A DNA stretch of 64,000 nt from Nematostella vectensis (GCF_932526225.1 NC_064034.1:1288001-1352000), one strand, 5' to 3'. Counted from the stretch's first letter, positions 35,901-48,800 are shown. Notes: a model not told the origin generated them from the letters alone. Numbers and translations are program-made.

Positions 35901-38900
35901 TTCCAGGTCTCTGCAACATTTGCGGCAAGCCTTATTATCAGTCCAGCCTTAGGAGCTTACCTCAGTAAAACATACAATGACAACCTGGTAGTTGCCTTAG
36001 CAACAGCTATAGCAGCATTAGATATCCTTTTTGTGCTGGTCGTAGTACCAGAGTCTCTCCCTGAGAGGATGCGGCCGGCGTCATGGGGGGCCCCCATATC
36101 CTGGGAACAGGCAGATCCATTCTCTGTAAGTAGAAGCATAGCAATCTTAACCAGCTATTTGATGTCTGTATTTATGAAAATTAATAAAATGAATAAAAGA
36201 ATCATATTTTTTATGAAAATGTCTGGAAGACAATAGGTTGTTTAGCTTTTATCAATAGCAATATTGAATCCCTCATGGCCTTATCTGAAGACATTTTTCT
36301 GGTTGATTAGGTCAAGTAGGATTGACTGGCTGTAGATTGACTGGCTAGCATTTTCATTATGCCAGAGCTAAAAGTACATCAGGTTAATAGCTGTTTTTTT
36401 TTTCTTGCTTGCAGTCTCTGCGTAAAGTAGGTCAGGATCCAACAGTACTTCTCTTGGCGATGACGGTCTTCCTCTCATATCTACCGGAGGCAGGGCAGTA
36501 CTCTTGTATGTTCCTGTACCTGAAGCAGGTATGCCGTGTGCTCTTGAGCATGCCTTCCTATTGCCCTCCTCATGGTCGAGGTTTTGGCAATAATGGGACC
36601 ATTACAAAGATTATCCCAACCCCCTCAGTCATTGGCCATGGCAGAAACCACTCCATTCTCTGATGTTGTCTACCCATTGTCTCCTCTCTCTCCCTCTAGA
36701 TCCCACATGACGTTACCAGCATCAGAAATCTTGTTCGGGCAGTATATGAACTTGAGCATGCATGACTAATTGAAATTATATACTTTATTAGAATACTGGA
36801 ATTGTAGTATATATTTCTAATAATTTTTTTTGAGCTGAAAATTAGAATTACTATTTATATTTCAGGTTATACATTTTAGTGATGAAGATGTGGCTACATT
36901 TATAGCAGTTCTAGGGATTTTATCTGTAATAGCACAGGTAATGATCACACAAGTGTTGTACTTCATATTCTTAGTATTTCCAATGATACTATGTTTTTTC
37001 CCCAGACATTAGTACTAGCATGTTTAAAGAAGTCGATAGGGCTTAAGAACTCAGTGCTGATAGGCCTGATCTTCCAAGTGCTTCAGCTCTCCTGGTATGG
37101 ACTTGGTACACAGAGATGGTACGTGACAGAATGGTATTTGTCTATTTGTCTATTTCAAATTAGGTTGGACTCTGAGAATCTGTGTATTCCAACCCATGGT
37201 GCTCATGATAAGTAAGCAAATAATGTAAATATAAACAAATCCAGGTATGGGAAGTTGCATTCTTATAAATGCTCCTGTAAACAATTGCATGGCTTTCAGA
37301 TATCAGGCTTTTATACATTACCCATGGACCACCCTGGGTTATGCTACATGGATCATGGCTGTAACCTTAACCTTGTATAGAGCTCATTTTGAATGTTAGA
37401 AATGTCATATGAATATTATATATTCACTTTGTGCAAGAAATTCCTGCATATCTGAGTTTACCATGCTTTGCAAGCACATTAGCATGCACATAAGTCACAT
37501 GACGTTTCCAGCATTGGAAATCATGGTTTGGCAGTATATAACTATGAATTTGCTAATTTTTAGCATGAGCAATGTCACTATTTTTACACTTTTTATATTA
37601 TGCCCTTTAGAAATGTCTCTATACAGGTAATTATTGTTTGATTTGTGCTGTTTGATCCAGGATGATGTGGGCTGCAGGCTCTCTCGCGTCGGTTGCGATG
37701 ATCACATACCCATCTATCAGTGCACTAGTGTCTTGTAATGCTGAGTCCGATCAGCAAGGTACATTAACCCCTACACACACACAGTAGCTTTACTGCTGAT
37801 TTTTCTTGTTCCCATCAGCAAGATAAGTAAACTCCTACACAACACACAGTAGCTTTACTGCTGATTTTTTTTGTTCCCATCAGCAAGATAAGTAAACTCC
37901 TACACAACACACAGTAGCTTTACTGCTGATTTTTCTTGTTCCGATCAGCAAGGTACGTTAACCCCTACACAACAAACAGTAGCTTGACTGCTGATTTTTC
38001 TTGTTCCGATCAGCAAGATAAGTTAACCCCTACACAACACACAGAAGCCTTTACTGCTGATTTTTCTTGATCCCATCAGCAAGATAAGTAAACTCCTACT
38101 AAACACACAGTAACTTTACTGCTGATTTTTTTTTTGTTCCGATGAGCAAGATAAGTAAACTTCTACACAACACAAGTAGATTTACTGCTGATTGTTCTTG
38201 TTCTGATAAGCAAGATAAGTTAACCCCTACACAACACACAGTAGCATTTACTGCAGATTTTTCTGAGTCAGATCAGCAAGATAAGTTAACCCCTGCACTC
38301 AGTAGACTCTACTGTCTACTGCTTTTTGTACTATGTGGGAAATTCCCAAACAGCCATGTTTCTAAGTTCTGCTGAGTCACTTGCCAAATAAAATTTAATA
38401 AAATAAATGAATTGAATTAATGAGTTGTAAGGACAAGAAGCAAAGACACGAAACAAGGTTTGCCAGCGTTTGGTATTTACTCGACCCTCTTTAACATTGT
38501 TTTAGCCCTTATGAAAGTACACTGAATACCACAACTTTGGTGGATCTTGTCTGTGTTTGTTTAAGCACATAAAAAAGGAAGACTTTGATAGTGTGCTAAA
38601 TGACAAGGTGTTGTACGTTCTGTTTAATAGGCGTGGTACAAGGCATCATAACCGGAATACGTGGACTCTGCAATGGTATAGGACCCGCCCTGTTTGGCTT
38701 CATCTTCTACCTATTTCATGTCAATCTGGATGAACTGCCGACGACTCCGCCTCCAGTCAGGACGAACCACACCACCATGGAGGATCCAGACCCATTCACA
38801 AAGGTGTGTTATTATGCTTCTAGAGACTATCTTCTAGATACTGTAAGTTTTTGTTGATGTTTCTGTCAGTCAGTGTTGTAATGTTGCTATCAGCCATTGT

Positions 38901-39570
38901 TGGTGTTTATACCTCTTGAAGTTTTCTGCCTGGGTTGACTGCTTTGATTCTTCTTTCTCTGCCTACAAAATATGAAAGCAGCAACCATCGCGTTAGGCTC
39001 TGCATGAAGAGTATGTCTGCTTGTATCGTTCATGTTGTTGCTTTTGCTGTTGACGCTATTGTTATTGTGATTTTTACTCCAGTTGTTCGAACTGCTTGCT
39101 GTTAGTGTTTTTTTGTTTTGTTTTTATTTTGTTGTCGTTGTCACAGATTCTTTTGTAATAGCAGCTTCTGTTGATGAGGCAGATGTTGTATCGACGGTTT
39201 TACTTTATTCAATCACCGTTTTTTGCGCAATAGAAAAATCTATCAATCCTGTTATGAATCTACTACCTATTCACTTCCTCTAAAGACATGTGATTGCCTG
39301 TAATTCCTCCTACTCAACCTTTCTCTCCCTTCCTCCCTACAGACTATCGTTTTAGGGGCGCCTTTCCTGTTCGGCGCTGGCTCAGTCATCCTAGCCTTGC
39401 TACTAGCATTCTTCATCCCGGATAACGCAGGCTTTACTGGGCCGTACCCCTCCCGGTCACCTTCTAGGCGGGAATTCTCCTACCCAACCGACTTTGATAG
39501 CTCCACTGGTGATGTTGTGAACTTCACAAAGGTGCCAGAGAAAGCTCCGTTATTGTTGGTCGATGAATAG
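29963..39570 (+). CDS. MFSD14A/B: MFSD14 (HIAT1)-type major facilitator superfamily protein
   Basis: Twelve exons join in frame to about 504 aa: 29963-30064, 31135-31224, 31644-31706, 35273-35400, 35696-35810, 35907-36125, 36415-36528, 36866-36937, 37006-37118, 37661-37758, 38631-38803, 39343-39570. The match to vertebrate HIAT1/MFSD14 is very close: PSVYHATVVIFLEYFAWGLL, HTFLMNGLIQG, the MFS motif A GALSDVWGRK after TM2, VADCTEQNERSTAYGLVSA, RPASWGAPISWEQADPF, YLPEAGQYS, QGIITGIRGLCNGIGPAL and a C-terminal E-K-A-P-L-L acidic dileucine-like tail. Twelve membrane segments are expected. Vertebrate MFSD14 proteins sit in endosome/Golgi membranes and their substrate is uncertain. Introns 3, 4 and 10 each hold a repeat that copies the neighbouring exon-intron junction. 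Confidence 0.96.
30539..30760. mobile_element. MITE, about 215 bp, in MFSD14 intron 1
   Basis: The left end has GCACACAGGTGACATAACAAC followed by ATAGGTACATGCAC. The right end has the inverse, ATGTTGTTATGTCACTAGTG then TGCCCC. The interior is rich in ACATAA/TTATGT motifs. It has no coding capacity. Confidence 0.75.
31870..35272 (+). repeat. 86-bp array, about 39 copies, of the MFSD14 exon 4 acceptor and exon start
   Basis: Each unit holds a pyrimidine tract TTGTCCTTTCCTTTCAG, then about 63 bp homologous to the start of exon 4 (35273-35400), then a GATAAACATTG linker. The decoy exon encodes GILSFLSAP then an altered P-Q-G-L-L-P-N-V-W-G-R followed directly by TAA; the true exon reads L-L-G-A-L-S-D-V-W-G-R-K. 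Most units keep an AG at the junction (TTCAGGG, or TTCAAGA in about a third). There is no GT donor after the decoy exon. The genuine acceptor lies at the downstream edge of the array. Confidence 0.97.
35389..35535 (+). repeat. 43-bp repeat, about 3.3 copies, carrying MFSD14 exon 4 donor
   Basis: GTTTAACCCATGGTAAGTGC, which is the end of exon 4 (CCATG at 35400) plus the donor GTAAGT, recurs at 43-bp steps separated by TTTAACCCTTGGTAAATACTA. The last copy reads CATGGTGGAAAC and has lost the donor consensus. Confidence 0.95.
37745..38300 (+). repeat. About 66-bp repeat, 8-9 copies, carrying MFSD14 exon 10 tail
   Basis: The end of exon 10, CCGATCAGCAAG, plus its donor GTACATTAACCCCTACAC, recurs with period about 66 bp together with CACAGTAGCTTTACTGCTGATTTTTCTTGTT. 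In most copies the donor GT has become AT (CAAGATAAGT); one copy near 37950 keeps CAAGGTACGT. Confidence 0.95.
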
Positions 39571-39750
39571 TGCTATTAGTGAAGAAGAAAATGCTGTTAA
39601 ATTTTTCGTGGCGCTTTATGGCGCGCACGTCTGGGAGAAGCACCCTTCGCGGACAAGTGGCGCGCCTTGGATTATGGGAAGAAAACTTCCCAGCAGCCAC
39701 TGCACGCCCCGCCCCCTGTTGAGGTCCCCGAGGTGTGTCCCGAACACTTA

Positions 39751-40012
39751 AAGCCGCATTGTCACCAGTTTACTTCCGGTCGATTACGTAACAATATCCG
39801 ATGATTTTTCACGGAAAACGCGAAAAAAAAAAAATTCAAAATATCGAAAGCAGTGTGTCTATTGGAAGTTTCTTTGAGGATGTGATAGATAATTTAGAGA
39901 GGATGGCCTGTTAAATATCTCGGATTTTAAATAGATTCTTTTGTCTTTTAACGGTTGAGGTTTTCATTGGACCGTCGGAAGTAAACTGGTGACAATGCGG
40001 CTTAAATTCAGC
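39751..40012. mobile_element. MITE, about 260 bp, just downstream of MFSD14
   Basis: The terminal inverted repeats are GCCGCATTGTCACCAGTTTA with CTTCCG on the left and the exact inverse, CGGAAGTAAACTGGTGACAA with TGCGGC, on the right. TTAAA flanks both ends, a likely target-site duplication. It is non-coding. Confidence 0.85.
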
Positions 40013-40840
40013 CTGAACACGACAGCATTAGGTCCGTTTTAGTCAAATGAAACATATAGTAGGATAGTGTATAAATTTCAGAGACCATTTAGCTGATATA
40101 TGGGAGCAACAAAAAATCTCTACAAGAAAAGCCTTTCTAACATTATATAATTTCCCCTTGTTTTCCGTGGTATGTATACTCGTATGCACCACAATATTCG
40201 TCATCTCAAAAAATTATTAAGAATGGAAATAGATAATGAATCGTCATAATTATCCCACTTTTCTAATTAATCGCAAAACTCTATTCCTTTTTTTTTTTTT
40301 GCTTTTTCGAACCTTTCAGATTTTGCAGTTTGTAGCTGGAGATTTCTTGTTGCCTTCACTTATGAAAAAATATGAAATATATTGTATTAAATTATTTTAT
40401 TCAATGAATTATACATCAAATAAAGTTGAAATACATACATGACTAATGTCGTAGTTGATTGGATACAAAATATGTAACAGTATAGTTCCTTACTTGGAAA
40501 TGCCTAGTCCTCGATTATTTGCCGTGAATGCTCGTTTTAGTGTGAGTCGTCGAGGCGGGGCTCATTTCAGATTTTAGCTCTATATGAATGATAATTCCAA
40601 GTATTACACTTGATGAAAATCAAACTAAATAATCGGTCAGTAAGAAATCAACACCAACAAATAATTCATTACGCGTCCTTTTTTTGATAATTAAAAATAG
40701 TTATTTGTGGGTATTAAAAGCCTTGCTTTCGGTTGCCCTTGCATTTTAGGGGGTGGGCGGCGCTTAAGGGGGTCGCTTATTTTGCGACTATACGAAAAGG
40801 AAGCCTTGCATTGTCAGCCGAACTAGACATAATCAGTTTA
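40013..40840. other. Intergenic, no gene seen
   Basis: AT-rich sequence between MFSD14 and the 20-bp satellite. Several AATAAA-like signals are present (for example near 40410), but no exon was recognised. Confidence 0.5.
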
Positions 40841-43575
40841 GTACAGACTTACTCAGTTTAGGACAGACTTACTCAGTTTAGTGTAGACTTACTCAGTTTA
40901 GTGTAGACTTACTCAGTTTAGTACAGACTTACTCAGTTTAGTACAGACTTACTCAGTTTAGTGTAGACTTACTCAGTTTAGGACAGACTTACTCAGTTTA
41001 GTACAGACTTACTCAGTTTAGGACAGACTTACTCAGTTTAGTGTAGACTTACTCAGTTTAGTACAGACTTACTCAGTTTAGTACAGACTTACTCAGTTTA
41101 GGACAGACTTACTCAGTTTAGTACAGACTTACTCAGTTTAGTACAGACTTACTCAGTTTAGTGTAGACTTACTCAGTTTAGTGTAGACTTACTCAGTTTA
41201 GGACAGACTTACTCAGTTTAGGACAGACTTACTCAGTTTAGGACAGACTTACTCAGTTTAGTGTAGACTTACTCAGTTTAGTACAGACTTACTCAGTTCA
41301 GGACAGACTTACTCAGTTTACGACAGACTTACTCAGTTTAGGACAGACTTACTCAGTTTAGTGTAGACTTACTCAGTTTAGTACAGACTTACTCAGTTTA
41401 GGACAGACTTACTCAGTTTAGGACAGACTTACTCAGTTTAGTACAGACTTACTCAGTTTAGTGTAGACTTACTCAGTTTAGTGTAGACTTACTCAGTTTA
41501 GTGTAGACTTACTCAGTTTAGTACAGACTTACTCAGTTTAGTGTAGACTTACTCAGTTTAGTACAGACTTACTCAGTTTAGGACAGACTTACTCAGTTTA
41601 GTACAGACTTACTCAGTTTAGGACAGACTTACTCAGTTTAGTACAGACTTACTCAGTTTAGTGTAGACTTACTCAGTTTAGTGTAGACTTACTCAGTTTA
41701 GGACAGACTTACTCAGTTTAGGACAGACTTACTCAGTTTAGGACAGACTTACTCAGTTTAGGACAGACTTACTCAGTTTAGTGTAGACTTACTCAGTTTA
41801 GTACAGACTTACTCAGTTTAGGACAGACTTACTCAGTTTAGGACAGACTTACTCAGTTTAGTACAGACTTACTCAGTTTACGACAGACTTACTCAGTTTA
41901 GGACAGACTTACTCAGTTTAGTGTAGACTTACTCAGTTTAGTACAGACTTACTCAGTTTAGGACAGACTTACTCAGTTTAGGACAGACTTACTCAGTTTA
42001 GGACAGACTTACTCAGTTTAGGACAGACTTACTCAGTTTAGTGTAGACTTACTCAGTTTAGTGTAGACTTACTCAGTTTAGGACAGACTTACTCAGTTTA
42101 GGACAGACTTACTCAGTTTAGGACAGACTTACTCAGTTTAGTACAGACTTACTCAGTTTAGTGTAGACTTACTCAGTTTAGTGTAGACTTACTCAGTTTA
42201 GGACAGACTTACTCAGTTTAGGACAGACTTACTCAGTTTAGGACAGACTTACTCAGTTTAGTGTAGACTTACTCAGTTTAGGACAGACTTGCTCAGTTTA
42301 GGACAGACTTACTCAATTTAGGACAGACTTACTCAGTTTAGTGTAGACTTACTCAGTTTAGTGTAGACTTACTCAGTTTAGTACAGACTTACTCAGTTTA
42401 GTGTAGACTTACTCAGTTTAGTGTAGACTTACTCAGTTTAGGACAGACTTACTCAGTTTAGTACAGACTTACTCAGTTTAGTACAGACTTACTCAGTTTA
42501 GTGTAGACTTACTCAGTTTAGGACAGACTTACTCAGTTTAGTACAGACTTACTCAGTTTAGTACAGACTTACTCAGTTTAGTGTAGACTTACTAAGTTTA
42601 GGACAGACTTACTCAGTTTAGTACAGACTTACTCAGTTTAGTACAGACTTACTCAGTTTAGTGTAGACTTACTCAGTTTAGGACAGACTTACTCAGTTTA
42701 GTACAGACTTACTCAGTTTAGGACAGACTTACTCAGTTTAGGACAGACTTACTCAGTTTAGGACAGACTTACTCAGTTTAGTACAGACTTACTCAGTTTA
42801 GAACAGACTTACTCAGTTTAGTGTAGACTTACTCAGTTTAGTGTAGACTTACTCAGTTTAGTACAGACTTACTCAGTTTAGTACAGACTTACTCAGTTTA
42901 GTGTAGACTTACTCAGTTTAGTACAGACTTACTCAGTTTAGTACAGACTTACTCAGTTTAGGACAGACTTACTCAGTTTAGGACAGACTTACTCAGTTTA
43001 GTGTAGACTTACTCAGTTTAGTGTAGACTTACTCAGTTTAGGACAGACTTGCTCAGTTTAGTGTAGACTTACTCAGTTTAGTACAGACTTACTCAGTTTA
43101 GGACAGACTTACTCAGTTTAAGACAGACTTACTCAGTTTAGGACAGACTTACTCAGTTTAGGACAGACTTACTCAGTTTAGGACAGACTTACTCAGTTTA
43201 GGACAGACTTACTCAGTTTAGTGTAGACTTACTCAGTTTAGGACAGACTTACTCAGTTTAGGACAGACTTGCTCAGTTTAGTGTAGACTTACTCAGTTTA
43301 GGACAGACTTACTCAGTTTAGGACAGACTTACTCAGTTTAGTGTAGACTTACTCAGTTTAGGACAGACTTACTCAGTTTAGGACAGACTTACTCAGTTTA
43401 GGACAGACTTACTCAGTTTAGTACAGACTTACTCAGTTTAGGACAGACTTACTCAGTTTAGTTACAGACTTACTCAGTTTAGTTACAGACTTACTCAGTT
43501 TAGTGTAGACTTACTCAGTTTAGGACAGACTTACTCAGTTCAGGACAGACTTGCTCGGTTTTGTCTACACTTACT
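40840..43575. repeat. 20-bp satellite, about 136 copies
   Basis: The unit is GGACAGACTTACTCAGTTTA with three main variants at its start: GGACAG, GTACAG and GTGTAG. The period is exactly 20 bp until about 43460, where two units gain one base (GTTACAG). It lies between MFSD14 and the orphan GPCR gene and shows no link to a splice junction. Confidence 0.98.
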
Positions 43576-44819
43576 CAGTTTAGTTGGGCCTGCCAAAGGG
43601 GGGACCGCTTCTTGATAGCCGGGCGCTAAACCGGGCCTTTACGGTAGGTCGGTTCTTCCTCGGTCAATTGAGACGTCGACACATATCTGGACGTCCGATA
43701 TGATAATAACTAAGCCGAACTAAAATTTGTTTACAAACTTACAATTTGAAACCCTTAGAAACAGGCACATCTTCCTCCGTCAAAAGACAGAATATGGAAA
43801 TTATATGATTTATATGTTAAAACCTTGAGCTTTTCAGCAAACATCGGGGGTGGGGGGACCATGTGTTTCGACGAACTAAGAGGGAACTAAATTCCAACTC
43901 AGCCGTTTTATTACGACTACATCTCCGAAAACTCACACATCGAACTCTCTCGAAAAACACTCGCACGCACGTGCGACTCGCATACCACAAATGTCAATCA
44001 AATACCGACGTCACGTCACGCGTAACGCAACATATAATTCTCTCGCTCAAACACCATGTGCAGGAACCTTTGTAGCCTACCCCCACAGGCGTTTGTATTA
44101 CCACACAAGTCACACACATGTGACTAGTTCAAGGGTTCAAGTAGTTAACTTTTTTTCTATCGATCAAATTCTTGAAAGCCCATGGATTTGCCAATACGAT
44201 ATTGGTGGTATCAAATGCTTGAAAGTCCATAGATTTTCCGATTTGCCAATACGATATTGTTGGTAAAGTGAACAGGATCCAGTATTTTGTAATAGCGTAG
44301 AAACAGTTCTATTTGGGTTTTGATCATAATCTTTGTACAGAGAACAAATCTAATTTCATCATGCCCCTTTTAAAAAAATATCGTAAAATCTGGCGTTGTA
44401 TCAACCGGATCGTGAAAATTTAACCAGGGGTACATTTGTTTTTATAGTACCGTTGTTTAATGAATGCCATGTCTGAATGCAATTCACCTTTATTAATCTA
44501 TGGGGTTATAAGTGCTTTGAAAATATTTAAAAAATAATTGAAAATAGTTAGCTGCTCAATCCTGCAAACGAGAATACTCGACCACAAAAATATTAATTAC
44601 CAGAGCTATCAAAACCGTTTTGTATACAGGATGCTCAACAAATCTAAAACAAGGTTGCTAGAAACAAATCCACTATGGCACTTGCTGACGAATTTAACAC
44701 ATTTCTGTAATATCCATTAAAACAACACCTGTTCTGTTGGTAATATATCTGCATTTTTTTTATCAGACAGACTCAGTAAGGTCGTACAGGAGTACTGAAG
44801 CCAAGGAGAAATGTAGCCA
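43576..44819. other. Intergenic / 5' flank of orphan GPCR
   Basis: No gene was recognised. A short near-direct repeat, GATTTGCCAATACGATATTG-like, occurs at about 44185 and 44235. Confidence 0.5.
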
Positions 44820-45836
44820 ATGTGTTTTAAAGAACACGAAAAAAAAACAGCAAGTAAACATTCAACAATCATTCAGAAAATACAAGATAAGAGCGACGGG
44901 TTCCTGGTAAAGCACACAAAGTTTGTGTATAGCATAAGGAAGACATCTACAGTCTTGGAGATGGGGGCATTGACGTCCTTTGAAGTCGTGCTAGTGATCT
45001 GTGTTCTTAGCTGCGAAGCTGTCGTGGGAACAGTCTCGAACCTTGTGGTTCTTGTTTCGTTTTTCGCGTACACACACTCGTGCCAGCGGGAAGCTACAGC
45101 AATGTTTCTCATCAGTCTCTTATTCGCAGATCTTTTCGTTTGCGCCGTCTACGTGCCTTTTTATACTTCTCATTTGGCGGAGAAGAGTCTAATACTAGAA
45201 AACGTTACGGTGCGCACCTTCATAGGGTCTTTATTGCTTATAGCCTCACTGAATGCTATTTTCTGCGTTATGATGGACCGTTTCATTGCTGTGCAAAAGT
45301 CCTTTAAGTACCCCGTCTGGCTGTGCGACCAAAATGTCAAGAAAGTGATCGCCTGTTCTTGGGTTCTGGCGATTCTACCAAACCTGGTCATATTCATTAA
45401 CTTCAAATCATGGGCATATCTTCTAAACGCTTATGTGCTTTTTATGATGACCGCAATCTTCTTTCTTAGCTACACTGTTTTCCGAACAAGTCAACTCCAA
45501 GCCCGAAGAATCATTGATCAATTCTCGAACGTTTCCGCGGCCGTAGTTGTGAGCACTCGGTGTGCAAGGGCGGTAAGGCTGGTGGTAGGTATATCTCTCT
45601 TGTGTTGGCTCCCTACTATCCTTGTTCCCGTCTTGATACCGATATTTGGCCAAGGGTTCGTAAACCGTATCTGGTGCTATGTGTTGGTCATGTCCTCGTT
45701 GAACTCTTGCTTAGACCCGTTTCTCTATTATTGGAACATTTCAAGGTTTCGCAGAGCAATTCAAAAATTCCTTAAGATGATCGTTCGATGGAAAAAATCA
45801 AACCTTGAAAACAATGTTAATCCTACCTACGGTTAA
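44820..45836 (+). CDS. Orphan class A (rhodopsin-like) GPCR, intronless
   Basis: A single uninterrupted frame of 338 codons; an internal ATG at 44961 would give 291 aa starting MGALTSFEVVLV, which fits a short extracellular N-terminus better. Seven hydrophobic segments are visible. Class A landmarks: GTVSNLVVL in TM1 (Asn), LLFADLFVC in TM2 (Asp), MMDRFIAV at the end of TM3 (DRF in place of DRY), CWLPTILVPVLIP in TM6 and NSCLDPFLYYW in TM7 (DPxxYY in place of NPxxY). The C-terminal tail is basic. Intronless, lineage-specific receptors of this sort are common in cnidarians (established knowledge). The ligand is unknown. Confidence 0.88.
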   Translation: MCFKEHEKKTASKHSTIIQKIQDKSDGFLVKHTKFVYSIRKTSTVLEMGALTSFEVVLVICVLSCEAVVGTVSNLVVLVSFFAYTHSCQREATAMFLISLLFADLFVCAVYVPFYTSHLAEKSLILENVTVRTFIGSLLLIASLNAIFCVMMDRFIAVQKSFKYPVWLCDQNVKKVIACSWVLAILPNLVIFINFKSWAYLLNAYVLFMMTAIFFLSYTVFRTSQLQARRIIDQFSNVSAAVVVSTRCARAVRLVVGISLLCWLPTILVPVLIPIFGQGFVNRIWCYVLVMSSLNSCLDPFLYYWNISRFRRAIQKFLKMIVRWKKSNLENNVNPTYG

Positions 45837-48800
45837 AAGCTGACGTCTTCAGACTAGGACGGACGCCAACGGTTTGGTGGGGCGGATGTCCTAAGGCGCT
45901 TCTGAATACAGTACTATGAACCTGCTCTTTCAAGTCATTATTATCGAGCAAATAAGCAAAACAGAGCAACGGAACAGGACTGACAGAACTGCTCCATAAC
46001 CCATGAAGCGCCCAGCTACACAGCCTATCAAAATGTACTTCTAAAGTTCCTCCAAAAGTTTAGTACACTTTCTACGCCCTTATATCGTTTTTTATAGGTC
46101 GCATATGTATGCTAGCTCGCAAAGCAACATGACGAGTGTGTCGCTATATTCTTTTTCTTTTGCAAGCTACAAGCACACCTGGTGAGACTAAGCAAGACCT
46201 TTACCAAATACAAGGACTAATACTTTCCCTTCCTTAACCCGGTAACCCAAGACCTTTACCAAATACAAGGACTAATACTTTCCCTTCCTTAACCCGGTAA
46301 CCCAAGACCTTTACCAAATACAAGGACTAATACTTTCCCTTCCTTAACCCGGTAACCCAAGACCTTTACCAAATACAAGGACTAATACTTTCCCTTCCTT
46401 AACCCGGTAACCCAAGACCTTTACCAAATACAAGGACTAATACTTTCCCTTCCTTAACCCGGTAACCCAAGACCTTTACCAAATACAAGGACTAATACAT
46501 TCCCTTCCTTAACCCGGTAACCCAAGACCTCTACCAAATACAAGGACTAATACTTTCCCTTCCTTAACCCGGTAACCCAAGACCTTTACCAAATACAAGG
46601 ACTAATACTTTCCCTTCCTTAACCCGGTAACCCAAGACCTTTACCAAATACAAGGACTAATACTTTCCCTTCCTTAACCCGGTAACCCAAGACCTTTACC
46701 AAATACAAGGACTAATACTTTCCCTTCCTTAACCCGGTAACCCAAGACCTTTACCAAATACAAGGACTAATACTTTCCCTTCCTTAACCCGGTAACCCAA
46801 GACCTTTACCAAATACAAGGACTAATACTTTCCCTTCCTTAACCCGGTAACCCAAGACCTTTACCAAATACAAGGACTAATTCTTTCCCTTCCTTAACCC
46901 GGTAACCCAAGACCTTTACCAAATACAAGGACTAATACTTTCCCTCCCTTAACCCGGTTACCCAAGACCTTTACCAAATACAAGGACTAATACTTTCCCT
47001 TCCTTAACCCGGTAACCCAAGACGATGGTCGTGAAAACGAAGTGTAAAAAATTTCTTTATCGTAAAAATATAAAAGAACAGAGCTTGTGTAATATTGTGT
47101 TTAAAGGTTTTACTTAAATTTTCATTTAAATTTCCATTGGTATAAAAGTATATATTTTGCATAATTGCACGCTCTGTTTTTTCCGCTGCAACATTGACTG
47201 TTCGTCGCGTATTAGTTGCAAGTTGCTAGTTTCACATGCGCCTCTGACTTGACAGTATTTTCCTACATGACTCTTTATAAAGCGCGGCGGATTCTGTCGT
47301 ATGACGCGTCTGAACATCAGGCTCGACCCTTACGACTTAATCGTGATGAGCTCATATCTGTCAGATGGGTGAAATACTGTTTATATATTAGATACAATAT
47401 ACTTTCCTCTCACTTTAATGTTGGCTTGATAAATACACCCTTACCTCCAACTGTTATACAATATTGACTGGTAGTTGTAAAATCGAGGGGCGGCAATAAT
47501 GAAAAGAACATCCTGCTTGCGAGACTTCTGACATCAGCATAACACTCAGTTTTTAGTTCTATAACACTCATTTTATAGCTCTATAAAGCCGTTCGTTGCA
47601 TTGGAAACAAATACGTATCATTTAAATATCATGCTATTTTTTCTTAGATAAATCTCGAAAAAATACAATAAACTGATAGTGTGAACGTCGCTAAATTTGA
47701 TTAAAAATGCTTTTATTAAAAAAAGATATAGACGATCAAATAAAACACTTTGAGTCATTTCCCACACCCTAGGTATCAGACTCGGGGCCCACATTTACAT
47801 TTTTTAATTATTTATTTGTCCTTTCATAGAGGTAGCTCTTTGGTGAAGAAATCTGGTGATTTTTTCCATGTAAGCATTTCTTTAAACGAGTAATTCCCTT
47901 TAAGAGGAGGGGGGGTTGTCGAGTAAAGGAAGTACCTTTACCTTGTGTTATATAACAAACAAAGTCTCGAACTCGAACCGAGTGAGTCTTCTCGCCCCCA
48001 CCCCACCCCCCTCCCCGCTCCTTGTGGCACACGCATGCGCCGCAATCCCCATTTGCTTTGACATGAAGTACAGAAACACACCGAGTTATATAACATGGTG
48101 GGTTTATAATTATGTATGCCATTTTTATAAGGTTTTTATAGGAGTATTTATTGTTAAAATTATCTTTCGATTTCTGGGTTTGATGCCCGAACATTTTGAT
48201 TCCTTATGGGGAAACTATTCCAGGGGTGGTAGGTAATCCTTTGTTGTCTCTACGAAAAAGCTTTTTTCCTTTAAGCCGTGATTGGGTGAGGATGGTTCGT
48301 GGCACGCCTTGCCCTATAAAATTAGCAGTTCTCGCCAGCAGACTGACACTATATGGCTTTTAAAACAATTACGACTATTGTGGGGCACCCCAATGTCTCT
48401 ATTCATTTCGCTGTTTTTGTTTGGTAGCCGAAGGGGGATGGGGCTGTGTTTCCAATGTCCCTTTCCCTAATACTACCCTGTTAAAACAGTTTGTATTTCC
48501 CTAATACTACCCTGTAAAAACAGTTTGTATTTCCCTAATACTACCCTGTAAAAACAGATTGAATTCATGACATACAGGGGTGATTAACAGTTATTCTGTA
48601 GGTTAGGATACAGTTGACTGCATATCATTTTCAAAACTTTTCTAGATTTACCTTTTTTTCACATTTACACTGAAAACCTCTTTGTAGTGCATTCATTAAG
48701 TAAATCAGCTTTCATGATCTTGAAACATCAAATTTATGTCAAAGCCTATTATTGAAGTTACCATGTAATGGAAGTCAGTGATAAACAATTCACACATGAT

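Noticed and set aside
40840-43575. CRISPR-like regular array
   Set aside because: The period is 20 bp with no unique spacers and no cas genes, in an animal genome. It is a satellite.
47808-48236. Overlapping frames of 106-128 codons on both strands
   Set aside because: Low-complexity C/G and A/T runs, no conserved motif and no fitting splice sites.
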